DNA of 64,000 nucleotides from Triplophysa rosa (lineage: Eukaryota > Chordata > Actinopteri > Cypriniformes > Nemacheilidae). The notes under the pieces were generated by a model. That model was not told the DNA's origin. It saw nothing but the letters and a program-made list of their open reading frames with translations, and did no database searches. This document shows positions 45,375 to 58,400 of this stretch, piece after piece. Numbering within the stretch: the first letter of the stretch is position 1; every line of letters starts with the position of its first letter. Where the stretch lies: contig NC_079898.1 in the NCBI RefSeq assembly GCF_024868665.1, positions 26,354,731 through 26,418,730 of the forward strand, in the 5' to 3' direction. A program made the position numbers and the translations under genes.

Positions 45375-48300
45375 CGTGTGTGAACACCTGAGCTTTAGCC
45401 CATATCTTCCAGTCCAGCAGGATTTCAGACAGCAGTCTAAGGTCTTGCACCACTGCAGTTGATTCAACATCCAGATGAAACTGACCGTCCTCTCTAACCG
45501 TGAGGATAGAGTCACTGCAGCAGCCATCCAACAGTGTCTATCTCACACACAGAACGATTATGCAGAAGAAAACAAGACAGATAGAGATACTGTAAGTGAA
45601 CTGCAAAAACAGAGTGTTCTGTGAGTGTTCAGGATAAATTCATACAAGGGTTAAACAACACTTTAAACATATTTTACAACAAAAAACACAAACAAGTAAT
45701 AATTGACTATAATTTCATCTCTTATGGATCACCTTGAACGTTTGCATCTGACAACAACTGTTGACTGTTTCTGTTTGTTGAAATGGTTTACTTGGCTCAA
45801 TATTAACATTATGCATTATAGAAGAGCGCAACAATAAACAAAGAGAGAAAAAACAGGTCCTATACAGTGAGCATGCGCAGTGAGCAGTGAGCATGCATCA
45901 TTAACATACTTCTTAATGATGAACACCAGCAGGGTGCGCTGCTTTGCACTAATGCAGCTATTACAGGGTCCTGCCCTGTGTTTATTTATTTCAGCCTTTT
46001 CAAACATATTAGTCTCTGAAATAACATACTTCTTAATATGATACATGTAAGGGATAATGTACAGGCAGCCGGTTGTTATGCATAAATAATCCCCGACAGT
46101 GTGATCAGGTGAAGTGGAGGGTCTTGTGTCACACTGAAGGGGCTTATTTGGTGATAACAGCCGGCTGCTTGTACATTATCCCGCTTATTACACGGCTACT
46201 TGCCACATGAGAAAAAACTGGACATAAAATGTGAATTTGAAATATTTGATGAGCTCATTTTTACCGAATGCAGACCTTCCGCGAGGAAAAGCCGTTTAGT
46301 TTCGGGTTTAAAGTAAGAAACGACGTTCAAACGTCACGAACAGGCAAATTGGTTTAATCATTTGTAAATATAATGTCATGTATGTTATTAAAAGACATTT
46401 ATAATTCATTTTTGTTTATAATATTTATAATATTAGACTGCCCCTCTCAAAATGATTTGCAGCATCCGGGTTACAGGGTGTTATTAGTTTTGAGCGGATG
46501 TTATTTGAAAATAACAACCCTTGGAATGTCGCGACTGGCCAATCAGAATCAAGCATTCAAATGAGCCGTGTAATAAGATGCAACAAAACAAGCAAAAGTT
46601 TACAGGGGACAACACAACACATTTAAAATCATGGAGTATGTACTGCAAAACTAATCAAATTCCTTGCTCTTAAAAAAATGAATGGCCAAAGTACACTGAA
46701 CTCTCTGCAAGATTCATGTTACATTGCAAGCCAAGTCACTACAAATACAGTATATACTGAATATGTGATATATCGCCCTGCCCTAACACACAGAAATGAA
46801 TTTGCCAATATAAGAAAACACATTCCAATCGAACCACCTACATTTGTTATGCTAAAACTCACCTTGAGAATGTGGTATCCCACAATGCACTTAGGTTTGA
46901 TGAGAACCTGATGAATCATGGAATAACCGTGGTAACACTCCATCTCGTGTGCGCAATGTTGATTGTTTTTAACCAGAGACAGCAGCAGCTGAAGGGCGAG
47001 GGCTTGTGTCGTCTCACAATCGCTCAATTCCACCGCCTGCACGAATAAACCAGAAACAAAAAGAAACTGAGCAGAAAACACAACACTAATATACAACGTG
47101 AGATGAGAGAGAATCAGAGCAAGGTTTGAGGAGTGACTGAGAGAACACCGAGTACAGTATAAGAGAAAGTGCTGAATGCCTGAAGACGCTGAACATTTGA
47201 CACATTATGTGTAAGAAACAGCGTACTATTATTACATTACTTGCACAAAAACTCTGTTTGGAATATGAAGGGTGATTCTATCCCAAATCCATTAAAGAAT
47301 GAATCTTTCAGTCCTGAAGGAAAAGGTCTAATATTTATTTTTTAGAAAAGTACAATCCCAGTGATTTTAAGTCAACTCCTATAAATCTTCGATGTCAGCT
47401 CAAATAGTCTAAACATGAGGACACAACTCTGTGCTGTTCATCCATGGACTCAGAAATAGTTTCTCTGGAATCCCTCATAACGCTGTGTGTGTGTGTGTCT
47501 GGAGAATTCATTTCCTCCATTCCTGTTCAACAACAGTGACAACCATGCAAACAAAGCCATACCCGAGCAAACAGGAAGACGAACGAGCCGCTGCCGCCGA
47601 TCTTGTGCAGGACGCTGTGCAGGCCGACAGCGTTACAGGGCATCGCGGTCCTGAGAAACTGAGGCTCCAGCACTGAGCTCTGGACCTCTTTAGAACTGAA
47701 GGGTCGCTGGGAGATCACCGCTGTCTTGGCCTGACCCTTCAGACGGATAACAGGCTCGTATATGGTGTAGAGAGACGGGGTACTTGGAGCATAAACTACA
47801 GCTAAACTCTCCTGTAAAACAACAAACACAAACATTGACAGGCTAAACACACTCCAAATATTTTTTAAAAATTATGTTAAAACTTTGATGTATTATGTAG
47901 GTATATATCAGGGGTTACCAACTAGCAGACTCCGGTCCGAATGCGGACCACGAGATGCGTCCGTCCGGACCTCAAAGCCTTTTGACGTAATAAATAAATG
48001 AACGCCTAACATAATTTTCTAATCAAATTTATAGCAGGCACATCAAGGTCCGCTCAGTAGCAGTTTGGGTCCTACGGCGCCACGGACAGTTAACATATGC
48101 GCACTGTTGCTACATACAGACGGTTGTCAAAAGTGGAAACATTAAACGGCATTATGAAACTAGACATAGACACTATGATGAAACTTGCCCGCAGCAGTCT
48201 GAGGTAAGGACACGGAAATATATGAGCTCAAAGCCCAGTAGTAGCGATCTACACGGGTCCTTCCTCCCTCACTTACCGCCCAACAACGAGCATATGAATG

Positions 48301-51300
48301 TTCATTAAGAATACAGTGGATCTTAGGAAAACATAACAAGCCCTTTACTGATGGAACAATAGTAAAAGAGTGCATGGAGGCTGCATGTGAAACACGTTTA
48401 GTAGGAAATTAAAGACACGAACTAAAAGAAAATATGAAACAAACCCCCCTTTCAGCTGCAACGGCCACAAGAGCTGAAATGTTATCAGAGGATGATCAGT
48501 CACAACTTCATGCTGCTATTTGTTAATCTCAGTTCAGCAGAAAACAACACTTTAGTTTTCTTTTAAAGTTGTTAATGTTGAAATGAATGTATGTTCAGTG
48601 CAGGTTTAGAGATTAGGGCATTTTGCACATTTTCCTTCATTACATTGTTGTCAGATATTGTTATGCCGTCGTACAGATATGAAAAGACATGTTTATTTCT
48701 TTGGTCTGCCAAAAACTATCAATTCATGTTTTTAGGTATTTAATTGTCCGGAGGGTTTGTTTACTGGACCTCAAGCAATTTTAGTTGAAGACTCCTGGTA
48801 TATATAGTGTGACACTTTCACAATGCAAAAACTTCTCCAATCCACACACACTATAGACAGAAACTAAAATAGGTCAGATATCAAAGGTTCTCACAATAGC
48901 GCAACTAAAATGTATATTTATTTATTATAGAATGGTTCACAATTTGACTTCTACTGTATGTGTAAAAGTAAAATACACTCATGTGTAGGTCTTCAATGCC
49001 TGTGGGAACACAACAGTCACTCCTGTTTTCATGCAGATTTGACAGCAGTAGTAACTATGTGTAGGCAGTGAATGAGTCATATGTACAGTATAAGTGTGAT
49101 AACTTACAGTAAGAGGTGAGATGTCAACTTCAGTGTTTCTCATGAGGAGCTCTCGTATCTGTTCACACTGAAGACCCTCCTGCGTCAGGTACTTGGACAG
49201 AGTCCCGTGAGGTTTCCCGTATTTGCAGGGCATGATGGAGGTGAGGTCAGGGCCGCTGGCGTACAGGTAAAAAGCTTCGGCAGTATCTATCCTGGAGCCT
49301 TAATTAACCAGAGAGGAAATAATCAACAGCGAATCTTAAAACAATTCAGCTAGTGACACTCCAATATTTGAGACACATAAGCTGTGACCTTAAGAACAGA
49401 AATAACATTGAGGGAGGCACCGGGCCATCAGAGCAGTTGACAGGTTGAAAACGGACGGATTGAGAACATTCACTACTCATTAGTGACAACAAAACAGCCA
49501 TTTTGTTAAGAAGAGTTCAAGGAATGCGAAGAATTCTGGACTCATGCATGGAAACAACCGGCAGCAGGAAGATCCCACGTTACCGACAACAATGCCAACT
49601 GTGAAAGTCCAAACTCGATGAACATGATTTCTGCGCTTTCTGAAGAAAATGTGAGTGCAAAACTTGTCACCATGCTGTGTTGTGGGGGGTTGCTACGTGG
49701 CTGATAAAATGTATCTCAGATATTCTGCTCACTAGATATAGAGTCTACGGGACTATCCCCTGGCAGGTAAAAATCTGAAGATGGTACACAAACACAGTAG
49801 TTGTGTCAATGTGCTAAGAATTCTTATTTCTAATTATTTCTAATGCACTTTGAGATTATTTAGGGAAGCTGAAAGATGTTTTCATAACCTGTAAGATGTT
49901 GTTTCATACCATTGAAAAGCAGCAGAGTGCCCATATCCCAGCGTGCACTGGGGGTGGGTGGCTCCTCTGAGGGGTGCTGAACGTGTCCGAGCATACAGTA
50001 GGTCTTATTACTGTCCGATGACAGACTGGACTTCCTGGGTAATGTGAAGTCCAGCAAGACGTCACACCTCCTGCATGTGGCACAGGTTGGCTTGATTAGC
50101 ACATTTACAGTTGATCACAGCTGAAGTATTGTTTTCATGTTCAGTAACTGATGACATTACATATTTACAGATGTTTGGGAATGCAAACTGTGGTTGTGTT
50201 CCCACCTGATGCCACAGACCCACAGAGTCAGCTGACCGCGAATGTTCTTCTTGCCCTCCGGCTGCTGCGTGTACGTGAATGCCAGATGCTGCCACCTGCC
50301 TGCTGTCAACACACCCTCACCTGACTCCGCCTGTGCCAGAAGCCCCGCCTTCATCTCATCATTCGGATCCATGCAGATCCTGAAAGACACATGAAAAACA
50401 CAAAATCAGCTTTCACACCTAAACAGCTTTCGGGAGAAATCGCTATCAAATGATTTACTTCTAGCAAGAGTGGTTTTTCTGCACATAATGAAATCACATA
50501 ATCTACCCGTAACCAAAAATGTTATTTTGGTAATCCCCCAACAGAGCACAACAGTGAGAGGCAATGAACTACTGCTACCCCACAGCAGGATCAGAAATTA
50601 CTGTATTTTTATTCCGATAATATGCTAACATCATGCTTTAATGCCAGACGTGCAATTAAAGATTGTAATAAGTGACATAAACTAACAAAAAAAAGACAAA
50701 CGTGACTCATGTCACCTTTGTAGCTGATGTCATGTGACTCACCTGAAGATGAAGGCTCTAGTGGAGATGTTCATCCACACCTGAAGCATCAGAGCTTTAG
50801 AGCCCATGGAGAGAATATGCGTGAGGTTTTTGTCTGCCTGCTGCTCCATCACATGAGCGGTAGCGTGCAGAGACTCATCTGTCACAAGCATCTCTTCTTC
50901 TGAAACACATACAGCCAAACACACTCATGAAACGACCTCAGCTCCAAAAATACATTTAAAACCATTCCTTAAGCTCCGGATGATGGTTTTGATCGTGATC
51001 AATACATTTCCCCAAAGATACACTTTGGATCTTTTGAAAATCAATAATACGTACAGCATACTATTTTATACCTTTTATTAAATTCATAATGCAAGTGAAT
51101 GGCAAAATCAACACTTGCCCCTCTTAGATGGGCCGTCTTCATCCTTCACAACTCGTAGCCATAGCGTGGCACTGAAGCCACTGGCCATGTGAGGCCAGCA
51201 GTTCTGTCCCATCAGGGGCAGGTGATAGGGTGCTGTATGCCAGGGGGATGTGCGGAGGTGACCCGGCCTGCTCGACTCTCCATCACCTCTGCCTAAGGGT

Positions 51301-54300
51301 AATTTACCCCTCAAAAGTGTGTTTACTCCACTCTTACTCCCGGCTGTCCCGTGGGGCCTCATCCCAGGGGAGGAGCACACTCCTGCAGCCCCTGCGCCGG
51401 GGATCATGGGAAAGGGCATGAAGTACAGAGGTTCTGTATCAGAGTTGGCCTCCACAATCTGGAGAATTCCCCTTAGCAAGATCTCCTGCAAATGATAGAA
51501 ACAAAAAGTATAACAATCGGGTCGTCTTTTATGTTTAGGAAACCTGAAGGGGTGACTGAACCTGCTTTCATGATGCTGGTGAGTGTTTTTATCATACTGT
51601 TATCCAAACACTTGAAATAAAGAGCTCAATCTGATATTATTAGTGAATTCATTTCATTTTTTTGTCTGGCAAAAAGGAAATTAAAGGTATTTAATACAAT
51701 GTTGTATAAATGTATTCTGCTGTGTGATATCTGCTTTAAATGAACAGAGACTGTACTTACAGTGGGCGGAGTCTTCTCCAAGAAGAGGCGGGTCAACAGG
51801 GCGAGTTCTTCAGCAGTGATCCTGTCACTCAGCATGGTAACCAGCAGCTCCACGAGCATCGTCTGACACTCTGCACACATTTTGCAATTTGCATAAGAAA
51901 ATCAACTCTATTTTTAGGACCGTTTTATCTGAATGTATTACAGGATGAGACTCTAATAAGAATCACTTGTGAAAATACAAAGCAAATACAAAAAAGGCAG
52001 GCAGTATTACTTTAATTTGGGAAGAAAAATTCACCTATAAAGTAAGGCCACGTTTACACGATGAAAAATGGAAAGGTTTTTCCTTTGCGTTTTTGAAAAG
52101 TTTCACGTACACATGACAGCGTTATCAAAACGGTCTGCATTTACACGGATCCAGGATAACGGATAAAAACGCTGTAGTATGCACTCCAGGCCAGTGGATG
52201 GCGATGTTGTTGTGTGAAGAAACAGGACGTGCCTTGACACAAACACATGCACAGTTATAAGCCAAAAGTGCTTTTTAATACCGTTGGTCGACGTATACGT
52301 GTGTTTAAAGTCTGGCGAATGTAAATAGTGTGTATCCGCTGGTCTTGTGGGTGCTGCAAATCCACAGTTTGCTGGGGAAACGTTAATACATAGTCGAGCA
52401 GCGAGAGCTCACAGTACGGGAAGCCGCCATATTGTTTTGGCTATTCTCGCGCGACTATGCGCGTGACGTCATCGTTTTTAGAACTTTCCGTCTTACAGTT
52501 TACATGGAAACGAAAACAACGGCGTTTTCAAAAAGTTGGGTTTTCAGTCCCCCAAAACGCCGTTTCCGTCTGAACGAACAGCCAAAACGCATAAAAAGTT
52601 TTCGCCATCGTATAAACAGCCTCTAAAAAGACTAAGTAGATTGATGCACCTTTATAGCAGGCATCTGATTGGCTGAGAATGTTGTGAAATCCAGTGAGAA
52701 CGGCTTTCACACCACCCTGTCAAAACAAAGAGATTAAAAAGCATGTTTCATCATTTTAAAGAATGCTCCAACAACAAAACCCAAACACCTGCTAATCACA
52801 CATCTACACAGTTTGCAGTCTCGTTTGCTTTTACAGCTTCCTCTCATCATTGTTTAATATGCAGATAATCCATTTATAGGTTTATCTGAACATTCCACAT
52901 TTTACAATTGGCTCAGCCGGTAAAGTGGGACTATCTGTTTGCTGACCAATCGCTGATGGGGGCATGTTTGAGAAGCCGGTTTAATCACAGTCATTACTGT
53001 TTGGTAGCGTGACAAGTGTGTAATTTCTATGACACTGGCATCACCAAACAGTAATGACTGTGATTAAAGCTTAAAGAAAATGGCTAAACGGTTTGGAATT
53101 AGGTTAACTCTTAAGACCTTTTTTTAAGAAGATCTCTAACAGTGAAGCATCAATGTCTAGAGCCCGTCCATTCACATCATGCATAAATAAAGCAGTTTAG
53201 TCATGAGATATGGTGACTGACTGACCTGCTGGTACAGCAGCGCTGCATTGCTGCTGTGGCTTTTGATGGCTGCTAACAGACTCTGTAACACATGACCCAG
53301 AACTTCCAGATCCGGTGAGCCGCTGGCTAACAGCTGCAGCTCCATCAAGCAGATCTCTGGAAACAGCAATCGCCCGCGGCCGGAGCCCTGAGGCACACCT
53401 GCCATCCCAACTACACATTCCTCCAGCGCTGCTCCGGTTTCCACCTTTATCCCTGTCACGCAAACCAACGACACACCAGCGACTGTAAAATACACCACGA
53501 GAACTCTCCCCGATGCCAACAGTAAAGAGAACAAGTGCAGGCGGTAGCAGAGCGAGCACACAGCAGAGATCTAGCTCAGTAAAAATGAATTAAGCTGATG
53601 GGATTGCATCACACCGGAGGACCCACATGATTTAACTGCAAACTACCCTGCAGCTCCTACGCAACTTCTGCCTTTAAATTAATGAAATTGTCCATCACAT
53701 ACATAAACACTTTCTCACACTGAAATGGACCGACAGTTAAAGAGAGGCGATTTTAAAAACATTCATGAAATCAGGTCATCTCAAAACCCACCAACCCAGA
53801 TCACATTCAATTCTCTCTTTCACACACAGTGATGAGAAGCGTAACAAATGTGAAGCGGACATGTTGCCATTTTAAGCCGTTCCCTCGATTCCCTTCTTTA
53901 CGAATGAAATTAACCACAGGCCCTGATGGAAAAGCAAGTGACCTTACATACTCATACACACATCTGTGCGTGTTACAGATCTGTCAAAAGCAACGGTCAC
54001 AAGACACGGCTTATAATGCGAGCGACTTACATCACAGCCATAGGAAACAATGACACCATTCTCAGGGTGAGCGAGCCGGCGCTGCATGTGACCGGAGAAC
54101 AGGATCACATTGCGCTTGACACTTGTTCACTCGGTCTACCTGAATCTGACTGGCTGAGACCGGCTGCTGCAGAAACTTCTACTGTCTCCTGTGACTTCTT
54201 GGCCTTAGGTATGCTAGTCCATGTCAATTTTAAGATGTTAAAAGTAGCGTAATAAACCTTAGAGCTTAATATATTTTATATCACCTCACACACAAGATAT

Positions 54301-55229
54301 TTTTATATCTGGATAATATGAGCAGATCAGACTTACTAACATTACCAGCAACATTTTAGCCTTTCTATTTAGCTGTTGGGTGCTGTAATGCATTGGTTTA
54401 ATTAAAAAGTGCAGCGCTCATTGAGAAATAAGATTTTAAATCCAATATTAAATATTGATTTACTGTCACACAACAAGAACTGATGGAATTGATTTTTTCG
54501 AGGAACCCCCCCCACCAAGCACTGCAGGCAACATCACCACAAACACACAAATCAACAGCGTAACATATGGTCCAATATAAGCTAAATGTATGCAACAACC
54601 GTACCTTCCTCCTGACGGGTGGAGTCTTCAGGATTACTTTCACTGTCTGCGTCATAACCTTCCTCCTCTCTCAAGGGTGAGACGGCACTCACCTGAGCTT
54701 CATCTGTTTCCTCAGACAGATCACCTGCTGGAGGAGCGACCTCACTGCTCACCTGACACTTCTGCTGGACACAGACACATGACAATAACATTAGAACCTA
54801 TTATTCCTGTTTCCATTTACACAATTGTGTAAATTAGATGTTTAAGCAGCAGTTAGCAGAGGTGACCAAAATCCATCTCTTACACACAGAAAAATAAACG
54901 TATGAGGTTCTGTCATTTTCTCAAATACCAAATAACACACTGCATACTGGTGAAATAAATGAAAGCAAAACCCAGACAGTGAAATCTTACCTCTTAGAAA
55001 ATGAGCTCTTTTTTAAAACAATACACGTTTGCATTGGAAAAAATATATGAAAGCGCAAAGAATCCTGATATTGCTTCTAGTGTTGCTTTTGTTGGAAAGA
55101 AAGTTTGTGATTTCAGAAAGCTGGTAATGTGAAAAAAGGATTTTTGTCACAGGACCACATCAGCTGACTGTTTCAGTATAAAATACAGCCTCATGTGCCC
55201 CACGGCCCCTACGGTGCTTAATCACACAC

Positions 55230-55301
<72 letters not shown>

Positions 55302-55404
55302 NNNNNNNNNNNNNNNNNNNNNNNNNNNNNNNNNNNNNNNNNNNNNNNNNNNNNNNNNNNNNNNNNNNNNNNNNNNNNNNNNNNNNNNNNNNNNNNNNNN
55401 NNNN

Positions 55405-55439
<35 letters not shown>

Positions 55440-58400
55440 CACACACGTGCACACACACACGTGCACGCACACACACACACACACACACACACGTGCACGC
55501 ACACACACGCGCGCGCGCACACACACACACACACACACGCGCACGTACACACACGCACAGCACGCACACACACACACACACGCACACACATGTCTGGTTT
55601 ATTATCTCCGTGGGGACAGTCCATAGGAGTAATGATTTTAATACTGTACAAACTGTATATTTTACCCCCTAACCCTAAACCTAAAGTTCATAGAAAACTT
55701 TTTGCATTTTTAGATTTTTAAAAAAATTATAAGATTACGATTTATAAGCTTTTTTTGCCCATGGGGACCTCAATTTTTGGTGTGCATTCAGGTGTAGGTC
55801 CCCACCAGGATATAAAATCAAGGCCACACACACACAATATGTACAAACAGAAGCAGATCAACATTGTGTGTGTGTATTTCCCATTTCCACATGATAGAAT
55901 GATTTCTGGGAATTACCCACAGATCATGCTGTTGTGAAGAAAATCTTTGCAACTGTCTAAGAGACCAATTACTGTATATTAATATCTAAAGTCTGTGTAA
56001 CAAACAAAATACTCAGGCACAAAACAACACACAAACTAAATTATATACAACTGTGTCATAAAGAAATGAATCCCAAGCTTATAAATATTCACAATAACAT
56101 TAAATAAGTTTTGGAACTTTTAGAAGTTGTAAAACACAATATAGCGTGAGCCGTAGCGCTGTGGTCTACACATGTGTTCCCGACACATATAAGACATTTA
56201 AGAGGTGTTGGCTCACTGGAACCCAGGTTTGACTCTGACCTGGCTCATTTCCTGATCCCACACTCACTCAAAGTCACTCATCTGAGCACCTGACCTCAAC
56301 AGCTCAGGTCCGCAACCATAACTGCCACACCGTGGCTTCAACAAGGGTACAGAGCAAAAAAAAAACACCTAAATACCTTATCAGGCTTCTCCTCTGTGAC
56401 ATCTGGATTGCAGAACATTTCCGCCTGCGCTACTCTCAGCAAAGAATCAAACAGAGGGATGGCCAGTTCAGAGTTCACCACTCCAGAGCGAGAGAGCTGA
56501 TCTCTCACCTCACACAGGGTCTCCTCCACAGATTGCAGCTATGAACACAAAACAGTCATTAGGAATGAGTCGAGCTGTCAATCAACAGCTGTTTTAAACT
56601 TACTGTATCGACAACATCGTGCAGCATTTCAAAACGCAATACATGTATGTCCAGCAGTATAAGGTAGATAACCAAGTTTAGGAAGAAAGTCAGCATGTGT
56701 GGTTACCTGAAAGGAAAAATCGGACTCGAGTCTCTGCAGGGCTGAATTGGCACTGTGGAGGCAGATCGCTAGAAGCGCCTCCAGTAGTCGAATGCTTTGT
56801 ATGGGCCATTCCTCTTCGAGCCGGTGTGCTGGATCACTTGTCCTGCTCTCCATCTGAGAGGGGCTCAACGTGTCATTTAGATCATGCCATTGAGCCGTAC
56901 CTGCTGCTGTTGCTACAACATCTGCCTGTGTCATAAGAGCTTGAGTGGGAGAGTCGGAATGGGACGGACTGGCTTTGCCTTTATTCTCTCTCTTCTTCTT
57001 GACTTTACAGTCCTTGTTTTTAGAGGTGAGCTTCTGTATGACCATTGTCATGAGGCGTGAACATACATCCAGTCCACCCAGTCTGAAAAACTGCCTCTGG
57101 AAAACCGGACTTGCCATGTACACCCAACGGCACACCGACCAGACATCAGCAGCCCTTCTCACCTGCTCTTTGGAAGGGAGAGCAACACTGTCCGGGGAGA
57201 GGCAGGGCAGACGCCCACCCAGCGGTTCACTAGCTGTGCTGTCATAACCCGAGGTATCCTCTGAGTCATTGGCAGAGTCTCTGTCAGAGTCTGCCTCTTT
57301 GCTTACGCACAGGAAGGCCACACACAGAAAAAGGTTGACTGTGTTCAAATGCGTTTCGCCTCGGTTACGGCTCGATCCGGAAAAAGACACTTTCCCACTT
57401 TTGCCCTTCGGCTGTGGGCACGCTTCTTTAAGTCCTTCGTAAAACTTAATGAGGCTCTGTGGGCCATCGCCAGCCCCACGTGAACCCAGTTCCTCCATGA
57501 GTCCGAGGATAGCTTCTCTCTCCTGGGCTTCAGCTCTTTCTTTCTCTTGTACGGCAGATTCGGCAGGATGACGCCCCGCATGCAAGATCAAGGTCTCAAA
57601 CACTTCCAGCGCCCATGGACGAGTGAAGTCCAAGTAGATCAACTCTGTGGCTTGGTTCAGTCCGTTACAGCTCAGGAACAGATCACGCACCACCCGGCTG
57701 AGTTGGAACAAATAGAGAATAAACAATGATTTTGACAAATCTGAACTTTTTGTACATTTTCAGGTCAACAGAACACATTTTAGTACAAGAAAAGTATGCA
57801 AAAATATCACCCAATGCACTGGAATATACTGTAACGCTTTGATAAGAGATAACTAACACTGAGAAAGAGATGAAATACAGCAGAACTGATGCACCAGAGA
57901 CAGAAAGTAGACACGGTCATACCTTGACTTTAGCAAAGCAGGCAGGGTTTGGAGATAAACCAGCAGTACGTCAACAGGAAGGCAGTGGGTATGATAGCTG
58001 CAGACCTGGCTACATGTAGTTGACACACCAAGCTGCTGAGCATGATGGGTTAGCTCCACCCCTCGCTGAAGAACAGGGTTAAAAATATGAGTGTAAAGTT
58101 GCCACTGCACTACTGCATTGCCCCTCAAAGTCAGCTGACATATGTGACCGGCAATCTGTTGACTCAATAGCCAGTCGTTCCCAAATACAATCTCCTGGTA
58201 GGCCTCTAAAGCATCCCACTTCCACAGCATGTCTTCAGCTCCTCCGCTGGGCAGGATACCTTGGGAGCGATAAGAAGGACTTGGGGACGCTGATAAGTTA
58301 GAATCTTTCCCAGGTCCACAGCTTTGCAAAGTCTCTTCAAGACCCGGAAACTGACTGCTATCCAAAGTACAGATGTTACATGAGGCAAGTTTAGCTTTTT

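Noticed and set aside
55660..55690. Telomere-like CCCTAACCCTAAAC
   Set aside because: Only two units, inside a known dispersed repeat; not a telomere scar.
55160..55721. Long ORFs rich in His-Thr or Cys-Val with X runs
   Set aside because: They are translations of the (CA)n array and the N gap.
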